Below are positions 17,823-26,703 of a DNA stretch of 64,000 bases, piece after piece. Position numbers and translations under genes: made by a program. The notes below the pieces were generated by a model. It worked only from the letters and a program-made list of their open reading frames with translations. It was not told the DNA's origin and ran no database searches. Origin of the DNA: Litoribacterium kuwaitense. GTDB lineage: Bacteria > Bacillota > Bacilli > Bacillales > DSM-28697. Location of the stretch: positions 62,001-126,000 of the forward strand of contig NZ_JAALFC010000005.1 in assembly GCF_011058155.1 (NCBI RefSeq). The letters are read 5' to 3'. Within the stretch, counting starts at the first letter, position 1; each line of letters opens with the position of its first letter.

Positions 17823-18266
17823 ATGAATCCACCAATTGTTATGATTACTGGAAATGTTCATTATCCAATTACACTCGATCCAAGCGTCTGGATTTTTGAT
17901 CCTGGTCGTATTGATCTTGCCAGCTTTTTAGAGCATGGCAGTGACATCATCCCAAAGGAAGACCCGAGAGTAGAGAGTCAAAAGATGAGTCGCCAAGAAC
18001 GAAAAGATGTCCTGGAAAAATCATTTGGAATACCGATTAAACGCTTTGTGGAACGTGCTGAGCCAAAAGCAAATGCGAAGACTATGCGTATTCATTCAGA
18101 AGGTAAGACAGCTGATGTCCCACTCGATGTCGGCATGGATATGGTCGCAGCCTTCTCCCATCTAGGTAAGCCATTAAAGGAAAACGGCCCCTTACACTTG
18201 TATTACGCCGATCTCACAAACAAAGAAACACCCTTTACGACCGTTACGGAGATTGAAATTGTGTAA
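17823..18266 (+). CDS. ylaL: YlaL family protein
   Basis: A 147-residue protein matching YlaL: the N terminus has N-V-H-Y-P-I-T-L-D-P-S-V-W-I-F-D (residues about 11-26) and the C terminus K-P-L-K-E-N-G-P-L-H-L-Y-Y-A-D. Some databases label the family as peptidyl-prolyl isomerase-like, but no function is established. The ATG follows AAGGAGGG by about 6 bases. It is divergent from glsA and convergent with phoH. Confidence 0.82.
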   Translation: MNPPIVMITGNVHYPITLDPSVWIFDPGRIDLASFLEHGSDIIPKEDPRVESQKMSRQERKDVLEKSFGIPIKRFVERAEPKANAKTMRIHSEGKTADVPLDVGMDMVAAFSHLGKPLKENGPLHLYYADLTNKETPFTTVTEIEIV

Positions 18267-18341
18267 ACCACTGCTAGTGACTTTTGCTCGAATTGTCACA
18301 CTAGGATAAGACGACTTTTGCGCGAGTATTGCGGCTTCTTT

Positions 18342-18371
18342 AGGCATTACCCTGTCGGTTTAATGCCTTTT
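18342..18371 (+). terminator. terminator after ylaL
   Basis: AGGCATTA pairs with TAATGCCT and is followed by TTT. Confidence 0.6.
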
Positions 18372-18530
18372 GAAGCCAGCAATACTATTTTTTCATAAGA
18401 ATAGAATTGAGCTCTTGATCATTACAACTGAGCACAATGCCAAAACCGTCTTTTTTTTTGACCATACATACTATCCTTTTACAATATACCGTATACCGTT
18501 CAAATACTTTATTACAGGCAAAATTCTTTT

Positions 18531-19853
18531 TTATAACAGCTTTGCCGAAATCCCTGCAAGCTTCGATCGTTCTCCCTTCACAAGGTGAATGTGTCCGCTA
18601 ATTTCCTCATTTTTAAACTTTTCTACGACGTGCGCAAGCCCATTATTGTATGGATCCAAATAAGGATGGTCAATCTGCTCGGTATCACCCATAAGAATGA
18701 TCTTACTACCTTCACCGATTCGAGTAAGAATCGTTTTAACCTCATGACGAGTGAGGTTTTGTGCCTCATCAATGATTACAAATTGATCGGGCAAACTGCG
18801 TCCCCTAATATAACTAAGCGCTTCAACCTCGATGGCTCCCATTCCAGCTAAAATACGATCAAGCTCTTCTCTTTTTTTCACGGAAAATAAATGCTCAAGG
18901 TTATCAAAAATCGGCTGCATCCACGGCTTCAGCTTTTCCTCTCGCTCACCTGGCAAATAACCAATGTCTTTTCCGACTGGAACAATCGGTCTGGCAACGA
19001 GCATTTTCTTATAATACTGCTTCTCTTCTGTCTGTTGCAGCCCTGCCGCTAAAGCGAGTAACGTTTTTCCTGTTCCAGCCGGGCCAACAAGCGTAACGAG
19101 ACGAATGTCTTCCCTCATCAAAAGCTCACAGGCCATCTGCTGATGGACATTTCGTGGACGAATCCCCCAGACTGGCTCTTTATCCACTTTGATAGGACTA
19201 ATGGCTGTTCCCTGTCCGTCTGCAATGCCAAGCGCTGACACAGACGGCTCCTGCAATGATTTTAGCAACACACACTCGTTAGGATGAAGAGGCATATCCT
19301 CTTTCGCATTTAATTTTCCATGTTTATACAGAGATTGGATGACTTCACTATCAACATAGTGTTGACTAATCCCTTGATATGAATCATTTGGCTCAACGAC
19401 ACGATCATTTAGAAAATCCTCAGCCTCCACGCCCACAACATCTGCCTTCACTCTGACCATGGCGTCTTTAGATACAAGCACTACCCGTTTTCCATCTACT
19501 TTGTCTTTTTCTTCAAGCCTCAAATTAAGAGCAACCGCGATGATGCGATTGTCGTTTGTATGTTCTACAAAGGTTTGTTCCAATATTTTTAGCGAACGAT
19601 GATTAAGTTCAACCCGAATGCTTCCCCCATGCTTCAGTGCCACGCGTTCATAAAGCTTTCCTTTTTTTCGCAGGTCATCCATGAGACGAGCGACCATTCG
19701 AGCATGCATTCCGATCTCATCCGGCAGTTTCTTTTTCGCATCCGTTTCCTCGAGGACAATCGCAGGAACGACCACTTCATTTCCTTGAAAAGCAAAGAGC
19801 GCGTATGGGTCTTGCAAAAGGATGTTTGTATCTAAAACATAAATGGTGTCCAA
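18531..19853 (-). CDS. phoH: PhoH family PIN-domain ATPase (YlaK)
   Basis: A 440-residue PhoH2-type protein: an N-terminal PIN nuclease domain (about 3-145; Y-V-L-D-T-N-I-L-L-Q-D-P, with acidic D-A-M and E-A-E-D) joined to a PhoH helicase-like ATPase (about 240-440; Walker A G-P-A-G-T-G-K-T, Walker B F-V-I-I-D-E-A-Q-N). Homologues act as sequence-specific RNA helicases/RNases in a toxin-like manner. The start is TTG, 8 bases after AGGAGG. Length equals B. subtilis YlaK (442). Confidence 0.92.
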   Translation of the reverse strand: MDTIYVLDTNILLQDPYALFAFQGNEVVVPAIVLEETDAKKKLPDEIGMHARMVARLMDDLRKKGKLYERVALKHGGSIRVELNHRSLKILEQTFVEHTNDNRIIAVALNLRLEEKDKVDGKRVVLVSKDAMVRVKADVVGVEAEDFLNDRVVEPNDSYQGISQHYVDSEVIQSLYKHGKLNAKEDMPLHPNECVLLKSLQEPSVSALGIADGQGTAISPIKVDKEPVWGIRPRNVHQQMACELLMREDIRLVTLVGPAGTGKTLLALAAGLQQTEEKQYYKKMLVARPIVPVGKDIGYLPGEREEKLKPWMQPIFDNLEHLFSVKKREELDRILAGMGAIEVEALSYIRGRSLPDQFVIIDEAQNLTRHEVKTILTRIGEGSKIILMGDTEQIDHPYLDPYNNGLAHVVEKFKNEEISGHIHLVKGERSKLAGISAKLL

Positions 19854-20276
19854 AGGCCAAGCCTCCTACGACAATTTTATTCTTCAAATGACTCAAACAA
19901 GCGCTATACGTTCAACTTGCTTTAGCATATGACGTCATTGCAGGAAAAAGAAGGACAACTCTCGTTTAAAATAAAATAAGACTGATCAAAGCTAAGCTAT
20001 AATCAAAACGCCCTTTTCAAAAGATCTCGCTCCTACAGCAGATGAACCTTAATGAACGACCTACGAACAATGGATCACAAGCTCTTCCTGCTAACCATTT
20101 GACACTTTGCGCACATCATTAACATTTTGGCTAAGGGACTTGAACACCAAACGAAAAATGACTGCATACTGCTAATCACTTATCTAAATTCAATTAACTT
20201 GCAGGCAACTATGATCATATTTTCCACCAATAAATAGACAGCCACTGATGTGAGTATTATTACTAAAAGAAAAGAC
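19854..20276. other. gene-free region between phoH and hup
   Basis: About 420 bases of AT-rich sequence with stops in all frames. It must hold the phoH promoter. No conserved ORF, RNA gene or repeat was seen; B. subtilis has ylaJ in this area, which is absent. Confidence 0.6.
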
Positions 20277-20321
20277 TAAAAAACGACTATACTTCTATTT
20301 TAAATAGACCATAGCCGTTTA
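20277..20321 (-). terminator. terminator of hup
   Basis: AAACGGCTAT pairs with ATAGTCGTTT (one G-T) around a further TCTATTT/AATAGA stem; the minus strand continues with TTTTTTAG. Confidence 0.8.
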
Positions 20322-20356
20322 TTAGTTATTAGCAATAAATTTTTAGTTATTAAATT

Positions 20357-20629
20357 TTAGTTCACAACGTCTTTTAATTGTTTTCCAGGCTTAAATGCCG
20401 GTACTTTACTTGCGGGGATCGTAATTTCTTTTCCAGTCTGTGGGTTTCTACCTTTTCGCTCAGAGCGTTCACGGACTTCAAAATTTCCGAAGCCTACAAG
20501 CTGAATTTTCTCACCATTTTCAAGCGAGTTTGAAATGACCGAAAAGACTGATTCGACAGCATTGGTTGCATCTTTTTTTGACAATCCACTTTTTTCAGCA
20601 ACTGCATCAATTAATTCACTTTTATTCAT
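20357..20629 (-). CDS. hup: DNA-binding protein HU
   Basis: A 90-residue histone-like protein that bends and compacts DNA as a dimer. It shows the full signature [20 protein letters not shown] at residues about 46-65 and the Pro-containing beta-arm tip (N-P-Q-T-G-K-E). A GAGG ribosome site precedes M-N-K-S-E-L-I. It is monocistronic. In B. subtilis the main HU gene (hbs) lies elsewhere, so this may be an additional paralogue or a relocated hbs. Confidence 0.93.
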   Translation of the reverse strand: MNKSELIDAVAEKSGLSKKDATNAVESVFSVISNSLENGEKIQLVGFGNFEVRERSERKGRNPQTGKEITIPASKVPAFKPGKQLKDVVN

Positions 20630-20855
20630 ATTCCGAAAAACCTCCTCAGGATAAATAAAATCTTTATATCAGTTATTGCCTACTTTCCACAAATTAAACA
20701 AAAATTCCTTCTTAAAACAACAAAAAACCGTTTTTTTCGAAAACATTTTAATATACAAAAAAGGCGTGCATATTAAAATCGCTTGCAAAACAGCCCTTTT
20801 CTTTTCTATTCTAGAAAAATGTGCGAAAATACGTTTAAAAGGAGGAGCGACACTG

Positions 20856-21041
20856 ATGAAGGTTAAATGTGCATTATGTGAGTCAATTCATACGATTGAT
20901 AATTGGTCAATCCAGGCAAAACGTTTACGAAACCGGCCTATACATACATTTTTATGTCATGACTGTCACAGCCGCATCACTGAAAAAACGTTAAAAAACC
21001 AGGACGCGAGACAGTCGAAAGAATATCAGGAAGGTATTTAA
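20856..21041 (+). CDS. ylaI: YlaI family zinc-ribbon protein
   Basis: A 61-residue DUF2197 protein with two C-x-x-C pairs (C-A-L-C near residue 5 and C-H-D-C near 37) that should bind one zinc. The central A-K-R-L-R-N-R-P-I-H-T is as in B. subtilis YlaI. The start follows AAAAGGAGGAG by 7-8 bases; a longer reading frame from 20676 overlaps the AT-rich promoter region and is rejected. Function unknown. The next gene starts 5 bases downstream. Confidence 0.85.
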   Translation: MKVKCALCESIHTIDNWSIQAKRLRNRPIHTFLCHDCHSRITEKTLKNQDARQSKEYQEGI

Positions 21042-21046
21042 AACTA

Positions 21047-21481
21047 ATGTGGTTTAAGAGATTTATTGCTGGTGTATCCAGTGGTATTTTTTCTGGTGTT
21101 ATTTTAGGGTTGATCCTAGCAGCTTTTGAGGAAATCAGCGGAAAGCGAGTGTATACACTATTACTTAATATTGATTTTATCCCTTGGCTCTCCCGTTGGA
21201 GTGGTAACATGTGGATAGAATGGGTATTACATATGACTGTCGCCGTGTCGATCGGCTGTATACACGTCTTGCTCACAGAAATATACAAATGGCCTGACGT
21301 CTTAAGCGCAAGTGCTTTGACGGTCATCGCACTCTTCATGTATATCCCTTTAAGCACGCTTGCTCTAGGTCCTGCCCCGAGTCTTATAGATGGAATGGCT
21401 TGGGGATTATGGTTTTTAGGACATCTTTGTTTTTGCGTGTCGCTCATATGGAGTAGCCGCTCTTCAGTAAAAAATGCGTAA
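21047..21481 (+). CDS. integral membrane protein of unknown function
   Basis: A 144-residue protein with about four membrane segments (about 8-28, 53-78, 86-107 and 118-137) and charged ends. Not recognised. It is cotranscribed with ylaI (5-base gap, AAGG ribosome site inside the ylaI end). It is not the B. subtilis ylaJ lipoprotein. Glu-Glu at the end of the first helix and W-I-E-W before the second are the only polar landmarks. Confidence 0.75.
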   Translation: MWFKRFIAGVSSGIFSGVILGLILAAFEEISGKRVYTLLLNIDFIPWLSRWSGNMWIEWVLHMTVAVSIGCIHVLLTEIYKWPDVLSASALTVIALFMYIPLSTLALGPAPSLIDGMAWGLWFLGHLCFCVSLIWSSRSSVKNA

Positions 21482-21500
21482 GAGTTTTTGTAGCTGGCAA

Positions 21501-21536
21501 GGGGGCTCCTCACCTACTTGAAGTATAGCCCCCGAT
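21501..21536. terminator. hairpin between convergent genes
   Basis: GGGGGCT pairs with AGCCCCC across a 19-base loop and is followed by GATCTTT on the plus strand. It serves the ylaI operon and possibly the methyltransferase. Confidence 0.55.
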
Positions 21537-21565
21537 CTTTAAACAGCCTTTGCGTCCTCATCCGT

Positions 21566-22327
21566 TTATTTTCTTAATTTAAACACAATAAAGTCAGCAC
21601 ACCTAAAATCTTCCGCAAACGAAGGATATTTTTGGAGCATTTCTTTAGAAGGGACAGGTTCTTCAATCTCTTCTAAAACAAACCCTGTTTTGATCAATGT
21701 GTTGATATAACTTGTTAATGTTCTATGGAAGAAGAGCATTTTTTCTTCGCTCCCTAAGCATTGCTCATACGCACCTTCATAAAAGTATTGATCAACGTTC
21801 CAGTGCAGCTTTTCACCACGATCTGTTCTTTCCCAGCCGCTTTCTGGTGTGACGAAGCAAGGGTGCGTAATCGAAAAAATAAAACTTCCCCCCTCCACTA
21901 GTAATCTATACATTTCTTGAAATGCTTTTTCATAATGAGCGAGGTCTTGAATCACCATATTAGACACAATGATATCAAAGCTTTTATCTTTTAAAGCAAC
22001 CAGCCTCTCACAATTCCCTTGTTTATAATCAATCGATAATTCATTGGACGTTCGTTCTGTCGCAATGTCAATCATTCTTGGAGCGTAATCGACCGCCGTC
22101 ACAATCGCACCAGCCTTGGCCATCAGCCTGCTTAAGTACCCTTCACCACACCCTGCATCTAATACTTTTTATTGCTTATATTTCCCATCATTGAAAATAA
22201 AGTAGGGTTTAAAAAAATTTCTTTATGCCGATCACCTTGTTCTGTATGACTTTCTGAATATGTATCAGCAAAGGCATTCCATCTTTTCACTGCTTCTTCA
22301 GTACTGCTATTTTGTTTGATTTTTCAT
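21566..22327 (-). CDS. class I SAM-dependent methyltransferase (frame-disrupted)
   Basis: A UbiE/type-11 methyltransferase. The intact C-terminal 185 codons start after motif I; upstream, a second frame encodes A-V-K-R-W-N-A-F-A-D-T-Y-S-E-S and then V-L-D-A-G-C-G-E-G-Y-L-S-R-L, the SAM-binding motif. The frames meet at a 5-base T run at 22166-22170 (one base short). At the start, GAGGAGG and ATG at 22327 are one base out of step, at a 5-base T run (22320-22324). With both corrected the product is about 253 residues. Methyl acceptor unknown. Confidence 0.78.
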
Positions 22328-22424
22328 TCCTCCTCAAAGTCAATACTTAGAGATGCTTTTTCCTTCTAGCTTTACTCCTCGCGTTAAAGTAGTAAACCTC
22401 CAAAAAAACCTCATTGTCAAAAAA

Positions 22425-22463
22425 TAAAAAAAGAGCCTGTACCTGATCGATCAAGTACAAGCT
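22425..22463 (-). terminator. terminator of ylaH
   Basis: On the minus strand AGC-x-TGTAC-x-TGAT pairs with ATCA-x-GTACA-x-GCT, then TTTTTTT. It lies just past the ylaH stop. Confidence 0.82.
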
Positions 22464-22469
22464 GACTTT

Positions 22470-22844
22470 CTATGCATGATTGGTTTGTTGCTTTCTTCCT
22501 TTATGCATCCTGAACCGATACACACCGAAAATAATCGCGATGACAACTAAAGCCTCTGCTACAGGCAAGCCAATCGCCATAAACGTGAGCGGCCAGCAGC
22601 CGATAAACAGAAGGGCATAAATAACGACATTTTTAAGAACCGGCAGCTTCTTCGCAAACCCAAGGTTGTACACCAAAATGCTTAAAATGACAATAATGCC
22701 ATAAAGCATAAACACCTGTGGGAGCATTTCGTCAATTGGTACTTCCTCCCCAACGATTTGTTGAAAGATCAAATGCGCCGTTGGAGACATGTCGCTAGGG
22801 ACTGTAATCAGATCGATATCTATGTTTGTATTGTCCATCGCCAT
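22470..22844 (-). CDS. ylaH: YlaH-like membrane protein
   Basis: A 124-residue protein with three membrane helices (about 45-62, 70-90 and 94-112) and the YlaH-family stretch N-L-G-F-A-K-K-L-P-V-L-K-N near 62-74. A polar N-terminal extension includes S-P-T-A-H-L-I-F. The ATG at 22844 follows GAGGTGATCGT; an upstream TTG would overlap the ribosome site. Function unknown. It follows typA's end on the same strand as in B. subtilis order ylaG(typA)-ylaH. Confidence 0.85.
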   Translation of the reverse strand: MAMDNTNIDIDLITVPSDMSPTAHLIFQQIVGEEVPIDEMLPQVFMLYGIIVILSILVYNLGFAKKLPVLKNVVIYALLFIGCWPLTFMAIGLPVAEALVVIAIIFGVYRFRMHKGRKQQTNHA

Positions 22845-22908
22845 ACGATCACCTCGATTCAAAAAAGAGCTTCCGGCATTAAAACCGGATTTTTACCTAC
22901 TATCGCGC

Positions 22909-24744
22909 TTACGAATCACTCAGCGCTTTTTTACGACGTTTTTCATAACGTTCTCTTTCTGTCTGAGAGAGGATTTTTTTCCGTAAGCGAATGGCCTCAG
23001 GCGTGACTTCGCAAAGCTCATCCTCTTCCATATATTCTAAAGCCTCTTCCAAGCTCATGTCACGTGTTTTCCTCATCGTCTGTGTTTGATCCTTCGTCGC
23101 AGAGCGCACATTCGTCATCTGCTTCGCACGAGTAATGTTAACGGTTAAGTCGTTTTCTCGCGAATGCTCACCAACGATCATTCCTTCGTACAAATCGATG
23201 CCTGGCTCGACAAACACGATACCGCGATCCTCAACTTGCAAAATCCCGTATTGGGTTGATTTACCCGGCTCTTTATTCACAAGCACACCCCGACGTCGAC
23301 CACCTGTGTATCCAGTGACGACTGGACGATATTCTTTAAAGGAATGATGCATAATCCCCATCCCTTTCGTCATCGTTAAAAACTCGGTACGATAGCCGAT
23401 CAGTGCACGTGACGGAACAATAAATTGCAGTTGAGTTCGTTCACCTAGCGACGTCATGTCACTCATTTCACCTTTTCGTTCACCTAGTGATTCCATCACT
23501 GCACCAGTGAATTCTTCAGGCACTTCAATGTGAACTTGTTCAAAAGGCTCAGAACGAACACCATCCACTTCGCGCACGATGACCTCTGGCTTCGCAACAG
23601 CAAGCTCATAGCCTTCACGACGAAGATTTTCAATAAGGATGGACAAATGAAGCTCGCCTCGTCCAGACACGATCCATTCATCTGGCGTAGCGCCTTGCTT
23701 GACGCGTAAGCTGACGTCTGTTTCCAGCTGTTTGTCTAATCGCTCTTCAATCTTTCGCGCTGTGACAAACTTTCCTTCTCTTCCAACAAAAGGGCTGTCG
23801 TTGACGTGAAAAGTCATTTGAAGCGTAGGCTCATCAATGCTCGTCACAGGTAAAGGATCTTCGTGACCTGGCAAAGAAACTGTGTCTCCAACATTAGCTT
23901 GAACACCAGCAATCGCCACTAAATCTCCTGCGCCTGCTTCCGCAATCTCTAAACGCTTTAACCCTTCAAAGCCATACAGCTTAGCAACTTTCCCTTGTAC
24001 AATTCGACCATCTCGCTGCGTAAGGGAAATCGTTTGCCCTTGTTTTAAAACACCTTTAAAAATACGACCGATACAAATACGTCCGACGTAATCATTATAA
24101 TCAAGCAAAGATACTTGGAACTGAAGCGGCTCGTCCCTTGTATCATCAGGTGATGGTACATGGGTCATAATTGCTTCAAATAGATCTTTCACATCTTCTT
24201 TTGATTCATTTAAATCATTCGTGGCGATCCCTTTGATCCCAGAGGCATAGATGACGGGAAAGTCGAGCTGATCATCATTGGCATCTAACTCAATGAATAA
24301 CTCCAAAACTTCATCGACCACTTCTTCAGCACGTGCTTCAGGTCGATCCATTTTATTGACAACAACAACAGGAGTCAATCCAGCGTCTAATGCCTTCTTT
24401 AAAACGAATCGTGTCTGCGGCATGCATCCTTCGTAAGCATCCACAACAAGAAGAACACCATCCACCATCCGCATGATCCGCTCGACTTCACCGCCAAAAT
24501 CAGCATGACCTGGGGTGTCCAAAATATTCATTTTGGTCTCTCCATACCGAACAGCAGTATTTTTTGAGAGAATTGTAATGCCTCGTTCTTTTTCAATATC
24601 GTTTGAATCCATTGCCCGCTCTTCAACATGCTCGTTATCGCGAAATAATCCTGATTGATGTAACATTTGATCAACCAAGGTCGTTTTCCCATGATCGACG
24701 TGAGCGATAATAGCTATGTTCCTAATATCATTCCGTTTGTTCAA
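22909..24744 (-). CDS. typA: translational GTPase TypA/BipA
   Basis: A 611-residue ribosome-binding GTPase of the EF-G family involved in ribosome assembly and stress growth. G-domain motifs are A-H-V-D-H-G-K-T-T-L near 13-22, D-T-P-G-H-A-D-F-G-G near 76-85 and N-K-M-D-R-P near 130. EF-G-like domains III and V and the BipA-specific C-terminal domain (G-Y-T-G-G-R-R-R-G-V-L and the R-A-K-Q-M-T-N-V-R-S end) follow. The start is TTG after GAAGGAG. Length equals B. subtilis TypA. Confidence 0.95.
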   Translation of the reverse strand: MNKRNDIRNIAIIAHVDHGKTTLVDQMLHQSGLFRDNEHVEERAMDSNDIEKERGITILSKNTAVRYGETKMNILDTPGHADFGGEVERIMRMVDGVLLVVDAYEGCMPQTRFVLKKALDAGLTPVVVVNKMDRPEARAEEVVDEVLELFIELDANDDQLDFPVIYASGIKGIATNDLNESKEDVKDLFEAIMTHVPSPDDTRDEPLQFQVSLLDYNDYVGRICIGRIFKGVLKQGQTISLTQRDGRIVQGKVAKLYGFEGLKRLEIAEAGAGDLVAIAGVQANVGDTVSLPGHEDPLPVTSIDEPTLQMTFHVNDSPFVGREGKFVTARKIEERLDKQLETDVSLRVKQGATPDEWIVSGRGELHLSILIENLRREGYELAVAKPEVIVREVDGVRSEPFEQVHIEVPEEFTGAVMESLGERKGEMSDMTSLGERTQLQFIVPSRALIGYRTEFLTMTKGMGIMHHSFKEYRPVVTGYTGGRRRGVLVNKEPGKSTQYGILQVEDRGIVFVEPGIDLYEGMIVGEHSRENDLTVNITRAKQMTNVRSATKDQTQTMRKTRDMSLEEALEYMEEDELCEVTPEAIRLRKKILSQTERERYEKRRKKALSDS

Positions 24745-24790
24745 ATCGCATCACTCCTTCTAGATTGCGAAACAGTTTGCCAACCTTAGC

Positions 24791-24799
24791 ATTATAACA
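24791..24799 (-). promoter_or_regulatory. extended -10 promoter of typA
   Basis: TGTTATAAT on the minus strand is a perfect extended -10 element, about 47 bases before the TTG start. No good -35 hexamer is seen at 17 bases. Confidence 0.5.
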
Positions 24800-24922
24800 C
24801 ACTTTAAACAAAGATATTTCATTTACTTCAAGATTAGAGCATTGTCGAGTTGTCCTGGATTATGCTACAGTAAAATCAGTGTTTGATTGGTTATGATTAT
24901 GTTCAAAGGAGTCTTACGCAAA

Positions 24923-25111
24923 GTGAAAACTTCTGTGAAATTAAAGTATTTTTTACTAGCGCTGTTAAGCGCGCTTAGCATTAGTATGATCGGTGTGGCG
25001 ATTGGCTTGTCTAGCTGGCCAATCGGGATTGCGGCAATTCTTGCTGTCATTGTGTTAATGGGTGTCGGTTTCTCTCAAAAAGCGAAAGATCGACGTCTCG
25101 GCCGACTGTAA
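24923..25111 (+). CDS. ylaF: YlaF family small membrane protein
   Basis: A 62-residue protein with two membrane helices (about 8-28 and 32-50) and a basic C terminus (K-A-K-D-R-R-L-G-R-L). Length and hydropathy equal B. subtilis YlaF (DUF5325), and the gene is divergent from typA as there. GTG at 24923 follows AAAGGAG by about 11 bases; upstream ATGs at 24887-24899 would add a hydrophobic start with no ribosome site. Function unknown. Confidence 0.75.
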   Translation: MKTSVKLKYFLLALLSALSISMIGVAIGLSSWPIGIAAILAVIVLMGVGFSQKAKDRRLGRL

Positions 25112-25157
25112 AACTCAACTGAGAAAAGACCCTGACGGTTGAAAGGGCCTTTTCGAC

Positions 25158-25200
25158 GTGCAGACAAAATGTAGCGTAATTTTGTCTGCACTCTTTTTTA
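25158..25200 (+). terminator. terminator after ylaF
   Basis: A perfect 13-bp stem, GTGCAGACAAAAT against ATTTTGTCTGCAC, is followed by TCTTTTTT. A weaker hairpin (GAAAAGACCCT/AGGGCCTTTTC) lies just before it at 25121-25154. Confidence 0.88.
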
Positions 25201-25225
25201 TGGAGCACTCTCGCGCTTCTAAAAA

Positions 25226-26023
25226 TTACGTTATCTTTAGTCGTTGGACGATTTCCTCATGGACTCTTGGCGCGGCGATCAGTACGGATTGCCTACTCAA
25301 TAGATCAAGCGGCTCTCCTTGCAGTGTCGTTGCGACCGCCCCTGCTTCTTGTGCAATCACTAAGCCGCCTGCATAATCCCAAGGACTTAAACGTAACGTC
25401 GCATATGCATTTAACCGACCAGCCGTCACATAAGCAATTTCTAAAGCAGCTGAACCGTATGAACGAATGCCTCTTGCATCAGACACGAGAAAGTGGAGAG
25501 CATCGGCATGAAGATGCTTATTCGTCGTCAACCAATTTGCATTTAAACCGATTAGCGCCTTTTCCAACCCGATCTTATCATCGATATGTAAAGGTGTACC
25601 TTCCGTCTCTGCCCCTTCCCCCCGTAATGCTGAATACATTTCATTCGCCATGACATCATAAATGAGACCGATCTGTCCTACCCCATCATGATAAATACCG
25701 ACAGAGATAGTAAAGTGCCTCTGTTGGTGAACAAAATTCATCGTACCGTCAATGGGGTCAATAATCCAGACTGTGCCATTTAAATCTTTAAACTCATCCC
25801 CAAAACCTTCCTCTCCCATAATCTTATGATCATGATATGTATCTCGAATTCGGGAGACAAAAAACTGTTCAGTCGCTTTGTCCATATTGGTCACAAGGTC
25901 ATTTGGGTTAGATTTCGTTTCTACAGTCAAAGGAGAAGCGAGTGATATCCGAATGCGTTCTCCCGCCTCTCGCACCCACTGTTCTGCCTGTGTTTTGATG
26001 TTTTGCCAATGTTGATTGTTCAT
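25226..26023 (-). CDS. suhB: inositol monophosphatase family protein (SuhB/YktC)
   Basis: A 265-residue Mg2+-dependent phosphatase. The three metal-site motifs are G-E-E-G-F near residue 71, D-P-I-D-G-T-M-N-F near 91-99 and W-D-Y-A-G-G near 215-220. Family members dephosphorylate inositol-1-phosphate and related sugar phosphates. In B. subtilis the gene (yktC) lies next to yktB as here. The end is convergent with the ylaF terminator. Confidence 0.92.
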   Translation of the reverse strand: MNNQHWQNIKTQAEQWVREAGERIRISLASPLTVETKSNPNDLVTNMDKATEQFFVSRIRDTYHDHKIMGEEGFGDEFKDLNGTVWIIDPIDGTMNFVHQQRHFTISVGIYHDGVGQIGLIYDVMANEMYSALRGEGAETEGTPLHIDDKIGLEKALIGLNANWLTTNKHLHADALHFLVSDARGIRSYGSAALEIAYVTAGRLNAYATLRLSPWDYAGGLVIAQEAGAVATTLQGEPLDLLSRQSVLIAAPRVHEEIVQRLKIT

Positions 26024-26207
26024 CTTCAGTCGCCCCCATATTTGAAATCCTTTTGTTTATTATGCCATGAAATGAGTCATTTTTAAAAATTTACCACTTT
26101 GTTTTAAATACGGGGCAAATAAGTCAAAGCAGACGATTAGGATCACGTGAATAAATGGTGCTACAGCCTACATTATGTGTTTAGTAGAATTTGAAGACAA
26201 GAACTTT

Positions 26208-26273
26208 CTCAGCCTGACTCGAAGCAATGATCCGATGAACAACAACGGATGATGGCTTTCTCAACAGGCTGAG
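26208..26273. other. 66-nt structured hairpin, possible RNA element
   Basis: CTCAGCCTG pairs with CAGGCTGAG at the base; inside, GAAGC pairs with GCTTC (one bulged T), then ATCCG with CGGAT below an 11-base loop. It lies in the 270-base gap between the small ykzI-like gene and suhB. There is no T tract, so it is not an obvious terminator. It could be a processing site, a leader structure of suhB or a small RNA. Confidence 0.5.
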
Positions 26274-26297
26274 CACAGATAAAGCGCATTCATTTTA

Positions 26298-26501
26298 TTA
26301 CTTTTTAGAAGTTTCGTGGACAAGCATAAGCCATTCTCTTCGATATAACTCTAACTTTCTTTTTGAATCTTGAATTTTCTTTTTATTTTGATTTTGCAGC
26401 GCTTCAAAAAGAGTCGCTAATTCGTAATCAATTTCCATCCTGAGGACCGGAAGCCTTCTTTCCGCATTTTCTTTCTGTAACGACGCCATGAGCTGTTTCA
26501 T
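26298..26501 (-). CDS. ykzI: small coiled-coil protein (ykzI position)
   Basis: A 67-residue, highly charged helical protein with no signal peptide: E-N-A-E-R-R-L-P-V-L-R-M-E-I-D-Y-E-L-A-T near the middle, then a Lys-rich half. AAAGGAGAG precedes the ATG. It sits between yktB and suhB, exactly where B. subtilis has the small gene ykzI; orthology is inferred mainly from position and size. Function unknown. Confidence 0.65.
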   Translation of the reverse strand: MKQLMASLQKENAERRLPVLRMEIDYELATLFEALQNQNKKKIQDSKRKLELYRREWLMLVHETSKK

Positions 26502-26703
26502 TTAGGTCTCTCCTTTATTTGACGATAAACACAAAACCTACGACAGCTGCCACTACTCTTTACACATAAGTTATGTCGCTTTTGAGCTAATCGACACGGC
26601 ACTTTTTAAATGTCAGTCGTTTTTTCCATGTACAGAACGTCTACACGTCGCTAAAATAGGGTATGGTAAGCTAACAAGAACGATGAAAAAAGGAGTGATG
26701 CAT

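Noticed and set aside
19854-20276. Possible remnant of ylaJ
   Set aside because: No frame on either strand resembles the ylaJ lipoprotein, even allowing single-base shifts.
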